A stretch of DNA of 64,000 nucleotides, from NCBI GenBank assembly GCA_017476605.1, contig JAFUZM010000176.1, positions 1-64,000 on the forward strand, given 5' to 3'. This document shows positions 16,763 through 24,845 of this stretch, one piece after another (within the stretch, counting starts at the first letter, position 1; each line of letters begins with the position of its first letter). The position numbers were made by a program, and so were the translations under genes. The notes below the pieces were generated by a model that had not been told where the DNA came from, searched no databases, and saw nothing but the letters and a program-made list of their open reading frames with translations. This stretch comes from Clostridia bacterium (GTDB lineage: Bacteria > Bacillota > Clostridia > Christensenellales > Aristaeellaceae).

Positions 16763-16812
16763 GCTTATGATCAAACCATTCAATATACAAACAATAAAAG
16801 GAGTACTGTTTT

Positions 16813-17649
16813 ATGAAAAAGATTCTTGTTCTGGCTCTTGCTGCCATTCTCACCTTTGCCGCTGTTTCCGCTTTGGCCATTACCGTAGCTGTTCCGAATG
16901 ATACAACAAATGAAGCACGTGCACTTCTGCTCCTGCAGAGCAATGGATATATCACACTGGATGAAAGCAAAGGCATTCTTGCCACCGTCGCTGACATTGT
17001 TGACAACCCGCTGGGACTTGATTTTTATGAGGTCGAGGCTGCCTTCGTTCCAAGTGCAAAGGTTGATGCTGACTATGCCATCATCAATAACAACTATGCG
17101 CTTGATGCAGGACTCAATCCGGCAACCGACAGTCTCCTGATCGAATCTGCGGATTCTCCTTATGTTAACGTCATTTCCGTCAAGGAAGGAAACGAAGAGT
17201 TACCGGCCACCAAGGCCCTGATCGCTGCCGCTACCTCCCAGAAGGTCGTTGACTACATCAACGAGAAATACGCAGATGGCTCCGTCGTTGCTGTTGTTGA
17301 AAATCCTACCGACGGCTTTGATCCCGATGTCGATTATGCAGCACTTGCCGGCACCACCATTAAGATTGCTGCCACTCCGGTTCCGCACGCTGAGGTTCTC
17401 GAGGTTGCCAAAGCAATCCTGGCTGAGAAGGACATCACGCTTGACATTCAGATCTTCACCGACTATGTCACACCCAACACAGCCCTTGAAAGTGGCGATA
17501 TCGACGCCAACTATTTTGCTCACATCCCATATCAGGACAATTTCAACGAGGAAAACGGAACACATATCGTAAACGTCGCCGGTATCCATGTTGAGCCAAT
17601 GGCTCTGTATGGCGGCAAGCAGGCTGACCTCAGTGCACTGAGCAAATAA
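16813..17649 (+). CDS. metQ: Circularly permuted MetQ-type substrate-binding protein
   Basis: 278 residues, a normal MetQ length but in swapped order. After a type I signal peptide (residues 1-22, ending VSALA), residues 23-162 match the C-terminal part of classical MetQ (AVPNDTTNEARALLLLQSNG, then TVADIVDNPLGLDF, EVEAAFVPSA, IINNNYALDAGLNP, SPYVNVISVKEG). A linker (about 163-180) follows, and residues 181-278 match the classical N-terminal part (IKIAATPVPHAEVLEVAKAI, FTDYVTPNTALESGDIDANY, HVEPMALY). The protein stops just where classical MetQ would enter the PNDPTN strand, which is exactly where its own mature sequence begins. Substrate-lining Tyr, His and Asn motifs are retained, so methionine (or a related amino acid) binding is likely. 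There is no lipobox Cys. The leader is structured, a terminator follows, and metNI come next on a separate transcript. Confidence 0.9.
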   Translation: MKKILVLALAAILTFAAVSALAITVAVPNDTTNEARALLLLQSNGYITLDESKGILATVADIVDNPLGLDFYEVEAAFVPSAKVDADYAIINNNYALDAGLNPATDSLLIESADSPYVNVISVKEGNEELPATKALIAAATSQKVVDYINEKYADGSVVAVVENPTDGFDPDVDYAALAGTTIKIAATPVPHAEVLEVAKAILAEKDITLDIQIFTDYVTPNTALESGDIDANYFAHIPYQDNFNEENGTHIVNVAGIHVEPMALYGGKQADLSALSK

Positions 17650-17670
17650 TCACTAAAAACCAGATTCTCT

Positions 17671-17694
17671 GCCGGCCAATGAAAATTGGCCGGC
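17671..17694 (+). terminator. Terminator after metQ
   Basis: 10-bp perfect GC-rich stem (17671-17680, 17685-17694) with a GAAA loop and TTT. It separates metQ from metN. Confidence 0.75.
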
Positions 17695-17712
17695 TTTCCC
17701 TGTGTTTATGAG

Positions 17713-17741
17713 TTGTTCTTGCTTGCTTCTTAGGCTATAAT
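17713..17741 (+). promoter_or_regulatory. Predicted promoter of metNI
   Basis: TTGTTC (17713-17718), 17-bp spacer, TATAAT (17736-17741). This gives metN a leader of about 305 nt. Confidence 0.6.
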
Positions 17742-17747
17742 GGTGTC

Positions 17748-18053
17748 TGGGCATGTCCGTTTCATGGACATTGGGACGCGGAAAATGCCGTAGATTCTCC
17801 CGTTTGCTTTAACGGGATATCCTTTTGTCCCCTTTTACTTGAGTAAACAATACACCGAATCTGCGCTTTGTGTCAATTGTCTGCATGCCAACTTTTCCTG
17901 ACCTCTGTTTGCACACTCCGGGATAATGAAACAACCGGTTTCTGCAGGTCAGATCTTTAGAGCTACGATTCCATCCAATTGAAGGTGTAAAAGCCTGGAT
18001 TCGTCCTATTCTCGTCAAACCTTTTACGATTACTGAACTGGAGGAAACTTAAC
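17748..18053 (+). promoter_or_regulatory. Long 5' leader of metNI
   Basis: About 305 nt with no recognised riboswitch: no S-box core and no T-box AGGGTGG-type antiterminator. Visible elements are a hairpin ATGTCC/GGACAT (17753-17771), a 19-codon ORF starting at that ATG (17753-17812) with a weak ribosome binding site, and a hairpin CCCGTT/AACGGG (17799-17816) that overlaps the ORF stop. The rest has no evident structure. Confidence 0.4.
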
Positions 18054-19118
18054 GTGATCGAACTGCGCAATCTTTCCAAGCGGTTCCAAACCCCAGATGG
18101 TCAGATTGATGCCCTCAGGCATATCAATCTGACAGTCAACGATGGTGACATCTATGGCATCATTGGCATGAGTGGTGCAGGAAAAAGCACACTCGTTCGC
18201 TGCATTAACATGCTGGAGCGTCCATCGGAGGGAGCGGTCATTCTGGATGGCCGCAACCTTGGCGAGCTCAGCGATAAAGAGCTTCGGGACATCCGGCATC
18301 AGGTGACGATGATTTTCCAGTCCTTCAACCTCCTGATGCAGCGGACCTGTCTCAAAAACATCCTGCTCCCACTGACCCTTCAGGGAACCCCACGAAAGGA
18401 AGCAGAAGAGCGTGCACGGGAATTGCTCCGCATTGTCGGACTCCCGGATAAGGCAAACGCCTATCCTGCCCAGCTGTCCGGCGGACAGCAGCAGCGCATT
18501 GCCATTGCCCGGGCGCTGGCAACCAATCCAAAGGTTCTTCTCTGTGATGAGGCAACCAGTGCACTGGATCCAAAAACGACGCACACCATCCTTGATCTGA
18601 TTCGGGAAATCAACCGTCAGATGGGCATCACCGTCATTGTCATTACACACCAGATGAGTGTCGTCCAGGAAATCTGCAATCGCGTTGCAATCCTTGAAAA
18701 CGGTGCTGTCGTAGAAGAGGGCGAGGTTTCGGATGTCTTTACCAATCCCAAGGCCACAGCCACTCAGATGCTGGTCTATCCGGAGCTGGCAGACGGGACC
18801 ATCACCATCGGGAAAAACGGCACACAGCAGATTCGTCTCACCTTCAATGGGGCTGAGGCCGCCGGTGAACCGCTTCTTGCCAGAATGGCCATGGACCTGC
18901 AGATTCCCGCCAGTGTTCATACCGCATCCATGCGCTCCATCAACGGAAAAGCCTATGGTTATATGCTCCTTGAGATCCCCGGCGGTCCTGATCAGATGGC
19001 CGCAGCCATAAAATATCTTTCCGGGCATGATAATGTTCTGGTTCAAATTACCGGTGCCTATGGAAAGAAGAAGGAATCCATCCCCGAAACCCAGCCGGAA
19101 GGAGAAACCGAATTATGA
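18054..19118 (+). CDS. metN: Methionine ABC transporter ATP-binding protein MetN
   Basis: 354 residues from GTG with GGAGG upstream. The cytoplasmic ATPase has Walker A GMSGAGKST (about residues 38-46), signature LSGGQQQR, Walker B VLLCDEATSALD and the H-loop VITHQ. A C-terminal NIL domain (about 265-340) is the regulatory module that binds methionine and causes trans-inhibition in the E. coli transporter. It overlaps metI by 4 nt (ATGA), so the two are coupled. With the permuted MetQ it forms a complete importer. Confidence 0.95.
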   Translation: MIELRNLSKRFQTPDGQIDALRHINLTVNDGDIYGIIGMSGAGKSTLVRCINMLERPSEGAVILDGRNLGELSDKELRDIRHQVTMIFQSFNLLMQRTCLKNILLPLTLQGTPRKEAEERARELLRIVGLPDKANAYPAQLSGGQQQRIAIARALATNPKVLLCDEATSALDPKTTHTILDLIREINRQMGITVIVITHQMSVVQEICNRVAILENGAVVEEGEVSDVFTNPKATATQMLVYPELADGTITIGKNGTQQIRLTFNGAEAAGEPLLARMAMDLQIPASVHTASMRSINGKAYGYMLLEIPGGPDQMAAAIKYLSGHDNVLVQITGAYGKKKESIPETQPEGETEL

Positions 19119-19822
19119 ATTTTTCAACCGCCTTTACACCGGAAAAGCTCGCCGAGGCACTTGAAATCATCAAGCGTGAATTTCTCTCTGCCACCTGGGA
19201 TACCGTTTATGTCACGCTTCTGGCCACCCTTTTTGCCATCATCATCGGTCTTCCGCTCGGCATGATCCTGGTTGCCTGTGATGAAAAGGGCATCTATCCC
19301 TGGCCAAAATTTATCATGAAAATCATCAACGTGATCATCAATTTTCTGCGTTCTGTTCCGTTCCTCATTCTTATGGTCATGGTGATCCCGCTGACACGTG
19401 CCATTGTCGGCACCTCCGTCGGAACCGTTGCCTCCATCGTCCCTCTGGTCATCGCCGCTTTCCCGTTTATTTCCCGTCTCGTTGAGGGAAGCCTTCGTGA
19501 GGTCAGCCCCAACATCATCGAGATGGCCCAGTCCATCGGCGCTACCCCTCTTCAGATTCTGTTTAAGGTCATGCTTCCCGAAAGCGTTCCAAGTCTCATC
19601 AATAACTTCACCATCGCCATTACGACCATCATGAGCTATACGGCCATGAGCGGCGCCATTGGTGGCGGCGGTCTCGGAAAGATTGCCATGACCTATGGCT
19701 ATCAGCGGTATAAGTATGCCGTACTCTGTGCTGCTGTCGTCGTTCTTGTTATCCTGGTCCAGCTGTTCCAGAGTGTCGGTACCTGGCTCTCTCTTAAGAG
19801 TGACAAGCGCCTCAAGCACTGA
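19115..19822 (+). CDS. metI: Methionine ABC transporter permease MetI
   Basis: 235 residues with five or six membrane helices. It is the transmembrane subunit of the MetNIQ importer and works as a homodimer. The cytoplasmic coupling motif EMAQSIGATPLQILFKVMLP (EAA loop, about residues 145-164) contacts MetN. Length is a little above the usual 217 because of a longer N-terminus. It ends in a strong terminator shared with xylB. Confidence 0.95.
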   Translation: MNFSTAFTPEKLAEALEIIKREFLSATWDTVYVTLLATLFAIIIGLPLGMILVACDEKGIYPWPKFIMKIINVIINFLRSVPFLILMVMVIPLTRAIVGTSVGTVASIVPLVIAAFPFISRLVEGSLREVSPNIIEMAQSIGATPLQILFKVMLPESVPSLINNFTIAITTIMSYTAMSGAIGGGGLGKIAMTYGYQRYKYAVLCAAVVVLVILVQLFQSVGTWLSLKSDKRLKH

Positions 19823-19834
19823 TCCATCAACCTT

Positions 19835-19871
19835 AAAAATCGGTCAAAGCCATATGCTTTGACCGATTTTT
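19835..19871. terminator. Bidirectional terminator metI / xylB
   Basis: 16-bp perfect stem (19835-19850, 19856-19871) with a 5-nt loop, A-run on one side and T-run on the other. Confidence 0.9.
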
Positions 19872-19885
19872 CGTCTTGTAGGCGA

Positions 19886-21424
19886 TCAGTATCCGAATTC
19901 CGCACCAAGATCATACAGCGGCTTCATCTGTGTATAGATTTTGCTGTATAACTGATAGTTCTTTTCATAGACACGTTTCCTGCCTTCATCCGGAACATGC
20001 TCCGTCTGTGTTTTGATCAGTACCACGGCTTCCCTCAGATTTTTAAACACGCCTGCACCCACCATACCTACCAGTGCAGCGCCATACGCGCCGCCCTCAG
20101 ATGCTGCCGACACGGTCCGTACCGGGAGATTCATGATGTCCGCCTGCATCTGCAGCCAAACCTCACTGGCTGCCCCGCCGCCGGAGGAAACCGCACCATT
20201 TAACGGCATCATCTCACGATAGATATCTGCAATCTGCCTCAGCGAGAACGTAATTCCTTCCATGACCGCACGCAGCATATCCTGTCGGTTGGTTGAAAGG
20301 CTCATCCCGTAAAAGCACCCGCGTGCATGAGGATCCGGATACGGGCAGCGCTCACCGGAGAGATACGGTGCAAAGACAATTCCATGTGCACCGACGCCCG
20401 CTTCCTCTACTTCCCGATTCATGAGCGTATAGACATTCTCCCCCGTCTCTCTGGCCCTGATGACCAGATCTTTGCACAGTTCATCCCGCATCCAGCGATA
20501 TGCACCGCCAGCCGTCTGCGTTGCTCCAAAGCTCGTCCAAAGTCCCGGCTCATTCCCGCAGAACATCTGAAGTTTGCCGCCCGGATTGGGTTCAAAGTGA
20601 TCAAAGCTCATGGACACATTCCCTGCGGTTCCGATGACAATGCCGATTGTGCCCGCCTCAATCAGGCCGGAACCGACCGCCTGAATCACAGCATCCCCTC
20701 CGCCTGCATAACAGGGAATGCCCTCCGGAAGTCCGGTCACCTGTGCTGCTTCCTTTGTCACTCTGCCGGCTATCTCCGGTGACTCCAGTGCCTCCGGAAA
20801 GAGGTCCGGATTCAGCCCTGCAAGCGAAATCAGGGGTTCACTCCACACCCGCTGCTTTGTGTCAAAAAAGCCGATCCCGGACGCCTCGGAAACATCCGTC
20901 CGTACCTGTCCGGTCAGCTTGTAGCGAATGTAATCTTTGGGGCAGAAGAATGCCGTCATCTTTTGAAAATTCTCCGGCTCCTCCTCGCGCAGCCACAGCA
21001 GCTTTCCGCCTGTGTATCCTGTCAGCATGCAGTTATTGGTATATCCAAGCAGGCCATCCTGCCCTCCGGCCAGTCGAGTGATTTCATCACACTGCTTCTG
21101 CGTTCGCTGATCGCACCAGAGAATTGCAGGACGGATCACCTCACCGGCTTTATTAAGTGCTACCAGGCCATGCATCTGTCCGGAAAAACAGACTCCGCCA
21201 ATCTGCGCTTTCACCTCCGGCACTTTCGCCAGAAGGTCGCGGGTGGCAAGAACCACCGCCTGCCACCAGTCCTCCGGATGTTGCTCTGCCCAGCCCGGCT
21301 TTGGCGTATAAAGTGGATAATCCCGAAGGGCAGAGGCAATCACTTGTCCCTTTGTATCCATGATCAGGCATTTTGCTCCAGAGGTTCCAATGTCGATTCC
21401 CAGCAGGTAGAACTCTGTTCTCAT
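19886..21424 (-). CDS. xylB: Xylulokinase
   Basis: 512 residues, FGGY kinase family, standard length. It phosphorylates D-xylulose to xylulose 5-phosphate for the pentose phosphate pathway. The N-terminal ATP site is GIDIGTSGAKCLIMD, the substrate region has CFSGQMHGLVALN and LWCDQRTQ (xylulokinase-type), and the C-terminal part has SSGGGAASEVWLQMQADI. A strong AGGAGGAAG precedes the ATG. No xylose isomerase or transporter lies nearby. A terminator separates it from pgmB upstream. Confidence 0.93.
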   Translation of the reverse strand: MRTEFYLLGIDIGTSGAKCLIMDTKGQVIASALRDYPLYTPKPGWAEQHPEDWWQAVVLATRDLLAKVPEVKAQIGGVCFSGQMHGLVALNKAGEVIRPAILWCDQRTQKQCDEITRLAGGQDGLLGYTNNCMLTGYTGGKLLWLREEEPENFQKMTAFFCPKDYIRYKLTGQVRTDVSEASGIGFFDTKQRVWSEPLISLAGLNPDLFPEALESPEIAGRVTKEAAQVTGLPEGIPCYAGGGDAVIQAVGSGLIEAGTIGIVIGTAGNVSMSFDHFEPNPGGKLQMFCGNEPGLWTSFGATQTAGGAYRWMRDELCKDLVIRARETGENVYTLMNREVEEAGVGAHGIVFAPYLSGERCPYPDPHARGCFYGMSLSTNRQDMLRAVMEGITFSLRQIADIYREMMPLNGAVSSGGGAASEVWLQMQADIMNLPVRTVSAASEGGAYGAALVGMVGAGVFKNLREAVVLIKTQTEHVPDEGRKRVYEKNYQLYSKIYTQMKPLYDLGAEFGY

Positions 21425-21448
21425 TGACGCTTCCTCCTGTTCCTACAG

Positions 21449-21480
21449 AAAAACGCCCTCCTCAAGGCATGAGGAAGGCG
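21449..21480 (-). terminator. Terminator between pgmB and xylB
   Basis: Stem of 10 pairs with one mismatch (21454-21464 with 21470-21480), followed on the minus strand by TTTTT. Confidence 0.75.
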
Positions 21481-21486
21481 CTGCTA

Positions 21487-22125
21487 TTACAGACAAATTC
21501 CAAGAAGATCTTTAAATGAATGCATCGCGTATGTCGCTTTGCCGCAGGCTGCCGCCTCACCAAGACCTGCACTGTCGAATCCGCCGCCAATGGCTGCCTT
21601 AATTCCTGCCTCCGCATCCTCGACCACAAGGCAGGCCGTGGGCGGTAAGGCAATAAATTCCGCGGCCATTGTAAACACCTGAGGATCCGGTTTGCTGCGG
21701 CTGATGTTTGTCCCATCTGAAATGGCATCAAAGAATCCGTTAAGTCCTATGCGCTCCAGAATAAATTTCGTATTCTTGCTGGAAGAGCCAATTGCAAGCT
21801 TCAGTCCCGCTTTTTTAAGCGCATTCAGTGTATCGCGAACCTCATCCGACAAGTCTGCCGGTGTCATGTCCGCAAGAAGCGCACGGTAAAGATCATTCTT
21901 CTTTTCAGCAAGCTGCATCTTTTCCTCTGCTGAATAGGATTTCGTGCTGCGCTCCAGAATGATATCCAGGCTGTCCATACGGGAAACGCCTCTCAGGCGA
22001 TTGTTGATCTGCTCATCAAAATAGACGCCGATCTCATCTGCAACCGCTTTCCATGCTTTGTAATGATACTTATCCGTAAAACAAAGCACACCATCCAAAT
22101 CAAAGATTACACCCTGATATTTCAT
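21487..22125 (-). CDS. pgmB: Beta-phosphoglucomutase-like HAD hydrolase
   Basis: 212 residues, the right length for beta-PGM. HAD motif I is DLDGVLCFTD, the cap has RLRGVSRMDSLDII as in true beta-phosphoglucomutases, motif II is AIGSSSKNT, and motif IV is VVEDAEAGI. The enzyme converts beta-glucose 1-phosphate to glucose 6-phosphate. It usually partners a maltose- or trehalose-phosphorylase, which is not seen here. It lies 4 nt after a DUF362 protein and is probably co-transcribed with it. Confidence 0.85.
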   Translation of the reverse strand: MKYQGVIFDLDGVLCFTDKYHYKAWKAVADEIGVYFDEQINNRLRGVSRMDSLDIILERSTKSYSAEEKMQLAEKKNDLYRALLADMTPADLSDEVRDTLNALKKAGLKLAIGSSSKNTKFILERIGLNGFFDAISDGTNISRSKPDPQVFTMAAEFIALPPTACLVVEDAEAGIKAAIGGGFDSAGLGEAAACGKATYAMHSFKDLLGICL

Positions 22126-22129
22126 ATGC

Positions 22130-23257
22130 TTACATCCTAACTATTTCGTAATTTCTGCTTCCAAGTCCAATCTTCTCGGCATGCTCGAGGCAGGACTGCC
22201 ATTCAGACTCCGGTGTAGAGTTTTTGAAATGGTCATTCCAGTCGATAAAGTCTGCTTTCTTAAGATTGTCCGTCAACTGTGTATTTGGCAACGGCTGTGC
22301 TGCCAGGCAGGCATCCACACACGCCTGGTCCAGTGCCAAAGGATCGAATGAGGCATACATTCCGATATTCGGAAGGATGGGAGCATCATTTTCACTGTGG
22401 CAGTCACAGTTCGGCGAGACGTCTACGATCAGGGAAATGTGGAACGTTGGCCGTCCGTCTACGACAGCTTTCGCATATTCTGCCATACGTGCATTCAGCA
22501 AGGAACGCGCATTGTCATTTTCAAAGCTGATGGCATCAAAGTTGCAAGCGCCCAGACAGCGTCCGCACCCGACACAGTGATCCTCATCCACATGCATCTT
22601 CTGGCTTTCCGGATCAAAAATCAGTCCGCCATTAGCACATTCTCTCTGGCAAAGCCGACAGCCACGGCAGGTATCCGGATCAATCGTCGGATGCCCATCC
22701 GAATGCTGCTCTGTCTTGCCTGCGCGTGAGCCGCAGCCCATGCCGATATTCTTAATCGTTCCACCAAAGCCCGTCATTTCGTGGCCTTTGAAGTGCGTCA
22801 GGCTGATAAAGACATCCGCATCCATGACAGCTCTGCCGATCTTGGCCTCTTTCACATATTCGCCGCCACGAACCGGGACGGCAACATCATCCGTTCCCTT
22901 AAGTCCATCGCCGATCAGAATCGGACAGCCGACACTCAGCGGCGTGAATCCGTTTTCCCATGCGCATTCAAGATGCTCAAGTGCATTTTTCCGGCTGCCC
23001 GGATACATGGTGTTGCAGTCGGTTAAGAAGGGTTTCCCTCCCAGTTCCTTTACAACATCCACAACCGCCTTTGCATAATTCGGCCGCAAATAGCTGATAT
23101 TTCCAAGCTCACCGAAATGCATTTTAATGGCGACAAATTTCCCATTCATGTCAATGGTCCCAATGCCCGCCTTTTTGATCAGCTTCTTCAGCTTTGTCGG
23201 CAGTCCGACATCAAGTACTGTACGAAAATCGGTGAAATAGACTTTTGATTTTTCCAT
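22130..23257 (-). CDS. DUF362 protein with two 4Fe-4S clusters
   Basis: 375 residues from the ATG at 23255-23257, which has GGAGGAACAC upstream; a longer frame to 23317 lacks this. An N-terminal DUF362 domain (about residues 1-190) is followed by two ferredoxin motifs, CRGCRLCQREC and CVGCGRCLGAC (about 200-245), and a C-terminal DUF362-like tail. It is cytoplasmic and probably redox-active; the substrate is unknown. Such proteins are common in anaerobes, which fits the host. Confidence 0.85.
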   Translation of the reverse strand: MEKSKVYFTDFRTVLDVGLPTKLKKLIKKAGIGTIDMNGKFVAIKMHFGELGNISYLRPNYAKAVVDVVKELGGKPFLTDCNTMYPGSRKNALEHLECAWENGFTPLSVGCPILIGDGLKGTDDVAVPVRGGEYVKEAKIGRAVMDADVFISLTHFKGHEMTGFGGTIKNIGMGCGSRAGKTEQHSDGHPTIDPDTCRGCRLCQRECANGGLIFDPESQKMHVDEDHCVGCGRCLGACNFDAISFENDNARSLLNARMAEYAKAVVDGRPTFHISLIVDVSPNCDCHSENDAPILPNIGMYASFDPLALDQACVDACLAAQPLPNTQLTDNLKKADFIDWNDHFKNSTPESEWQSCLEHAEKIGLGSRNYEIVRM

Positions 23258-23370
23258 GTGTTCCTCCAGGTATTCAGGTATGTTTGTTGAATGATACTGA
23301 TTTCTTTCTGATGACATCTGTGCTGCTCTCCAAAGGCGATTGCCCGTTCCTCAGGAAAGCAATATGCACA

Positions 23371-24474
23371 TTATGCCATTGTCTTTACATAGTTGAGTGC
23401 TTCGCGGATCACTTTGTCCATGTCATAGTATCTGTACTGTCCAAGGCGGCCACCGAACCAGACATTCTTTTCTTTGCCCGCCTTTTCCAGATACCGCTTA
23501 AGGCAGGCCTGATTCCGTTCATCATTGACCGGATAATAGGGCTCCATCCCTTTTGACCATTCCTGGCTGTATTCCCTGCTTATGACCGTTTTTGGCTGCT
23601 GACCAAATTCAAAATGCTTGTGTTCAATGATCCTCGTATACGGAACATCCCGGTCTGTGTAGTTCACAACCGCATTTCCCTGGTAATTATCCGTATCAAG
23701 AACTTCCGTTTCAAACCGTACACTTCGATATTCAAGTGTTCCAAGCGCATAGTCATAGTATTCGTCGATGCAGCCGGTATAGATGACTTTCGCATCGCCA
23801 ATGTCCTGCTCCGCCTGCATCTGTTTGAAATCAATACCGAGCTTTACCTGAATCCGATCATCGCTGAGCAGCTTTTCGACAATCTGCGTATATCCGCCAA
23901 TGGGAATTCCCTGATACCGATCATTAAAATAGTTGTTGTCATAGGTAAAACGGCAGGGCAGTCGACGAATAATAAAAGCAGGAAGTTCGCTGCAGGGCCG
24001 CCCCCATTGTTTCTCCGTATAGCCCTTGATGAGCTTTTCGTAAATATCGGTTCCCACAAGAGAAAGTGCCTGCTCCTCAAGATTTTTCGGCTCCGTAATC
24101 CCCAGTTCGGCCACCTGCATCGCAATGCGCTGCTTTGCCTCCGCCGGCGTTCTGATCTTCCACATCTTGGAGAAGGTGTTCATATTGAACGGCAGGTTAT
24201 AGAGTTCATCCCTATAGACCGCTACAGGACTGTTGATGTACTGATTAAAGTCTGCAAACCGGTTCACGTACTCCCAGATTTCCCGATCACTGGTATGGAA
24301 AATATGGGCTCCGTACTGATGAACCTGGATTCCTTCCATCTCCCTGGTATAGATATTTCCTGCAATATGATCCCGACGATCTATCACAAGACAATTGTGC
24401 CCCTTTTTCGCCAGTTCACAGGCACATACGGATCCAAAGAGGCCGGCACCGACAATAATATATTCTGCTGTCAT
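23371..24474 (-). CDS. glf: UDP-galactopyranose mutase
   Basis: 367 residues. This FAD enzyme interconverts UDP-galactopyranose and UDP-galactofuranose, the donor for galactofuranose-containing surface glycans. It has an N-terminal FAD motif VGAGLFGSVCA (about residues 7-17), the family HQYGAHIFHT block, the KQWGRPCSELP segment and a C-terminal GRLGQYRYYDMD. It points to galactofuranose in this organism's envelope and complements the glycosyltransferases nearby. HU lies 52 nt upstream. Confidence 0.95.
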   Translation of the reverse strand: MTAEYIIVGAGLFGSVCACELAKKGHNCLVIDRRDHIAGNIYTREMEGIQVHQYGAHIFHTSDREIWEYVNRFADFNQYINSPVAVYRDELYNLPFNMNTFSKMWKIRTPAEAKQRIAMQVAELGITEPKNLEEQALSLVGTDIYEKLIKGYTEKQWGRPCSELPAFIIRRLPCRFTYDNNYFNDRYQGIPIGGYTQIVEKLLSDDRIQVKLGIDFKQMQAEQDIGDAKVIYTGCIDEYYDYALGTLEYRSVRFETEVLDTDNYQGNAVVNYTDRDVPYTRIIEHKHFEFGQQPKTVISREYSQEWSKGMEPYYPVNDERNQACLKRYLEKAGKEKNVWFGGRLGQYRYYDMDKVIREALNYVKTMA

Positions 24475-24493
24475 TTTTTCGTTCCGTTTCGCG

Positions 24494-24518
24494 CTGAATC
24501 CTGCTTTTGAGGATTCAG
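24494..24518 (+). terminator. Hairpin with T-run facing the plus strand
   Basis: 9-bp stem (24494-24502, 24510-24518) followed by TCTTTTT on the plus strand. Both neighbours (glf, HU) are on the minus strand, so it would block antisense transcription rather than end a known gene. Confidence 0.4.
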
Positions 24519-24526
24519 TCTTTTTC

Positions 24527-24814
24527 TCAGCCGTTCTGGCTTTCTTTTGTCAGTTCTTTCAGCATCTTTCCGGGTTTAAACGTAACAATTCTCCGCGCTC
24601 CCAGCTGAATCTTGGTCTGATTCTGCGGATTTGCAACAATGCGCGGTGCCTTTTCCTTTATATCAAAGGTACCGAATCCAAACAACTGGACCTTTTCACC
24701 ATCTGCAAGACGATCTGTTACGATTTCGGTAAAGGCCTCCAGCACATTCTCCACATTGGCCTGCGTCAATCCCACGCGATTCGCAATGGAAAAGCTCAGC
24801 TCTGTCTTGTTCAT
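24527..24814 (-). CDS. hup: HU-family DNA-binding protein
   Basis: 95 residues. It is a nucleoid protein that binds and bends DNA as a dimer. It begins MNKTELSFSIANRVGLTQA, has the GFGTFDIKEKAPR turn, then the NPQNQTKIQLGARR arm and the FKPGKMLKE end, all standard. It follows mazG by 31 nt. Confidence 0.96.
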   Translation of the reverse strand: MNKTELSFSIANRVGLTQANVENVLEAFTEIVTDRLADGEKVQLFGFGTFDIKEKAPRIVANPQNQTKIQLGARRIVTFKPGKMLKELTKESQNG

Positions 24815-24845
24815 CTTTCAGCTCTCTTTCCGTTGATCTAATGGA

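Noticed and set aside
16594..16812. S-box, T-box or SMK riboswitch upstream of metQ
   Set aside because: I looked for the S-box GAGGGA/GCAACC core, the T-box GGTGG antiterminator and the SMK core; none is there. A different leader is proposed instead.
17809..18018. Open frame on the minus strand inside the metNI leader (69 codons)
   Set aside because: It has no ribosome binding site, no recognisable sequence and lies across the predicted leader of metN. It is probably a chance frame.
18030..19046. Long minus-strand frame opposite metN
   Set aside because: It is the shadow of a GC-rich third-position gene; the plus-strand MetN motifs are unambiguous.
19124..19819. Minus-strand frame opposite metI
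   Set aside because: Shadow of metI, whose membrane pattern and EAA loop are clear on the plus strand.
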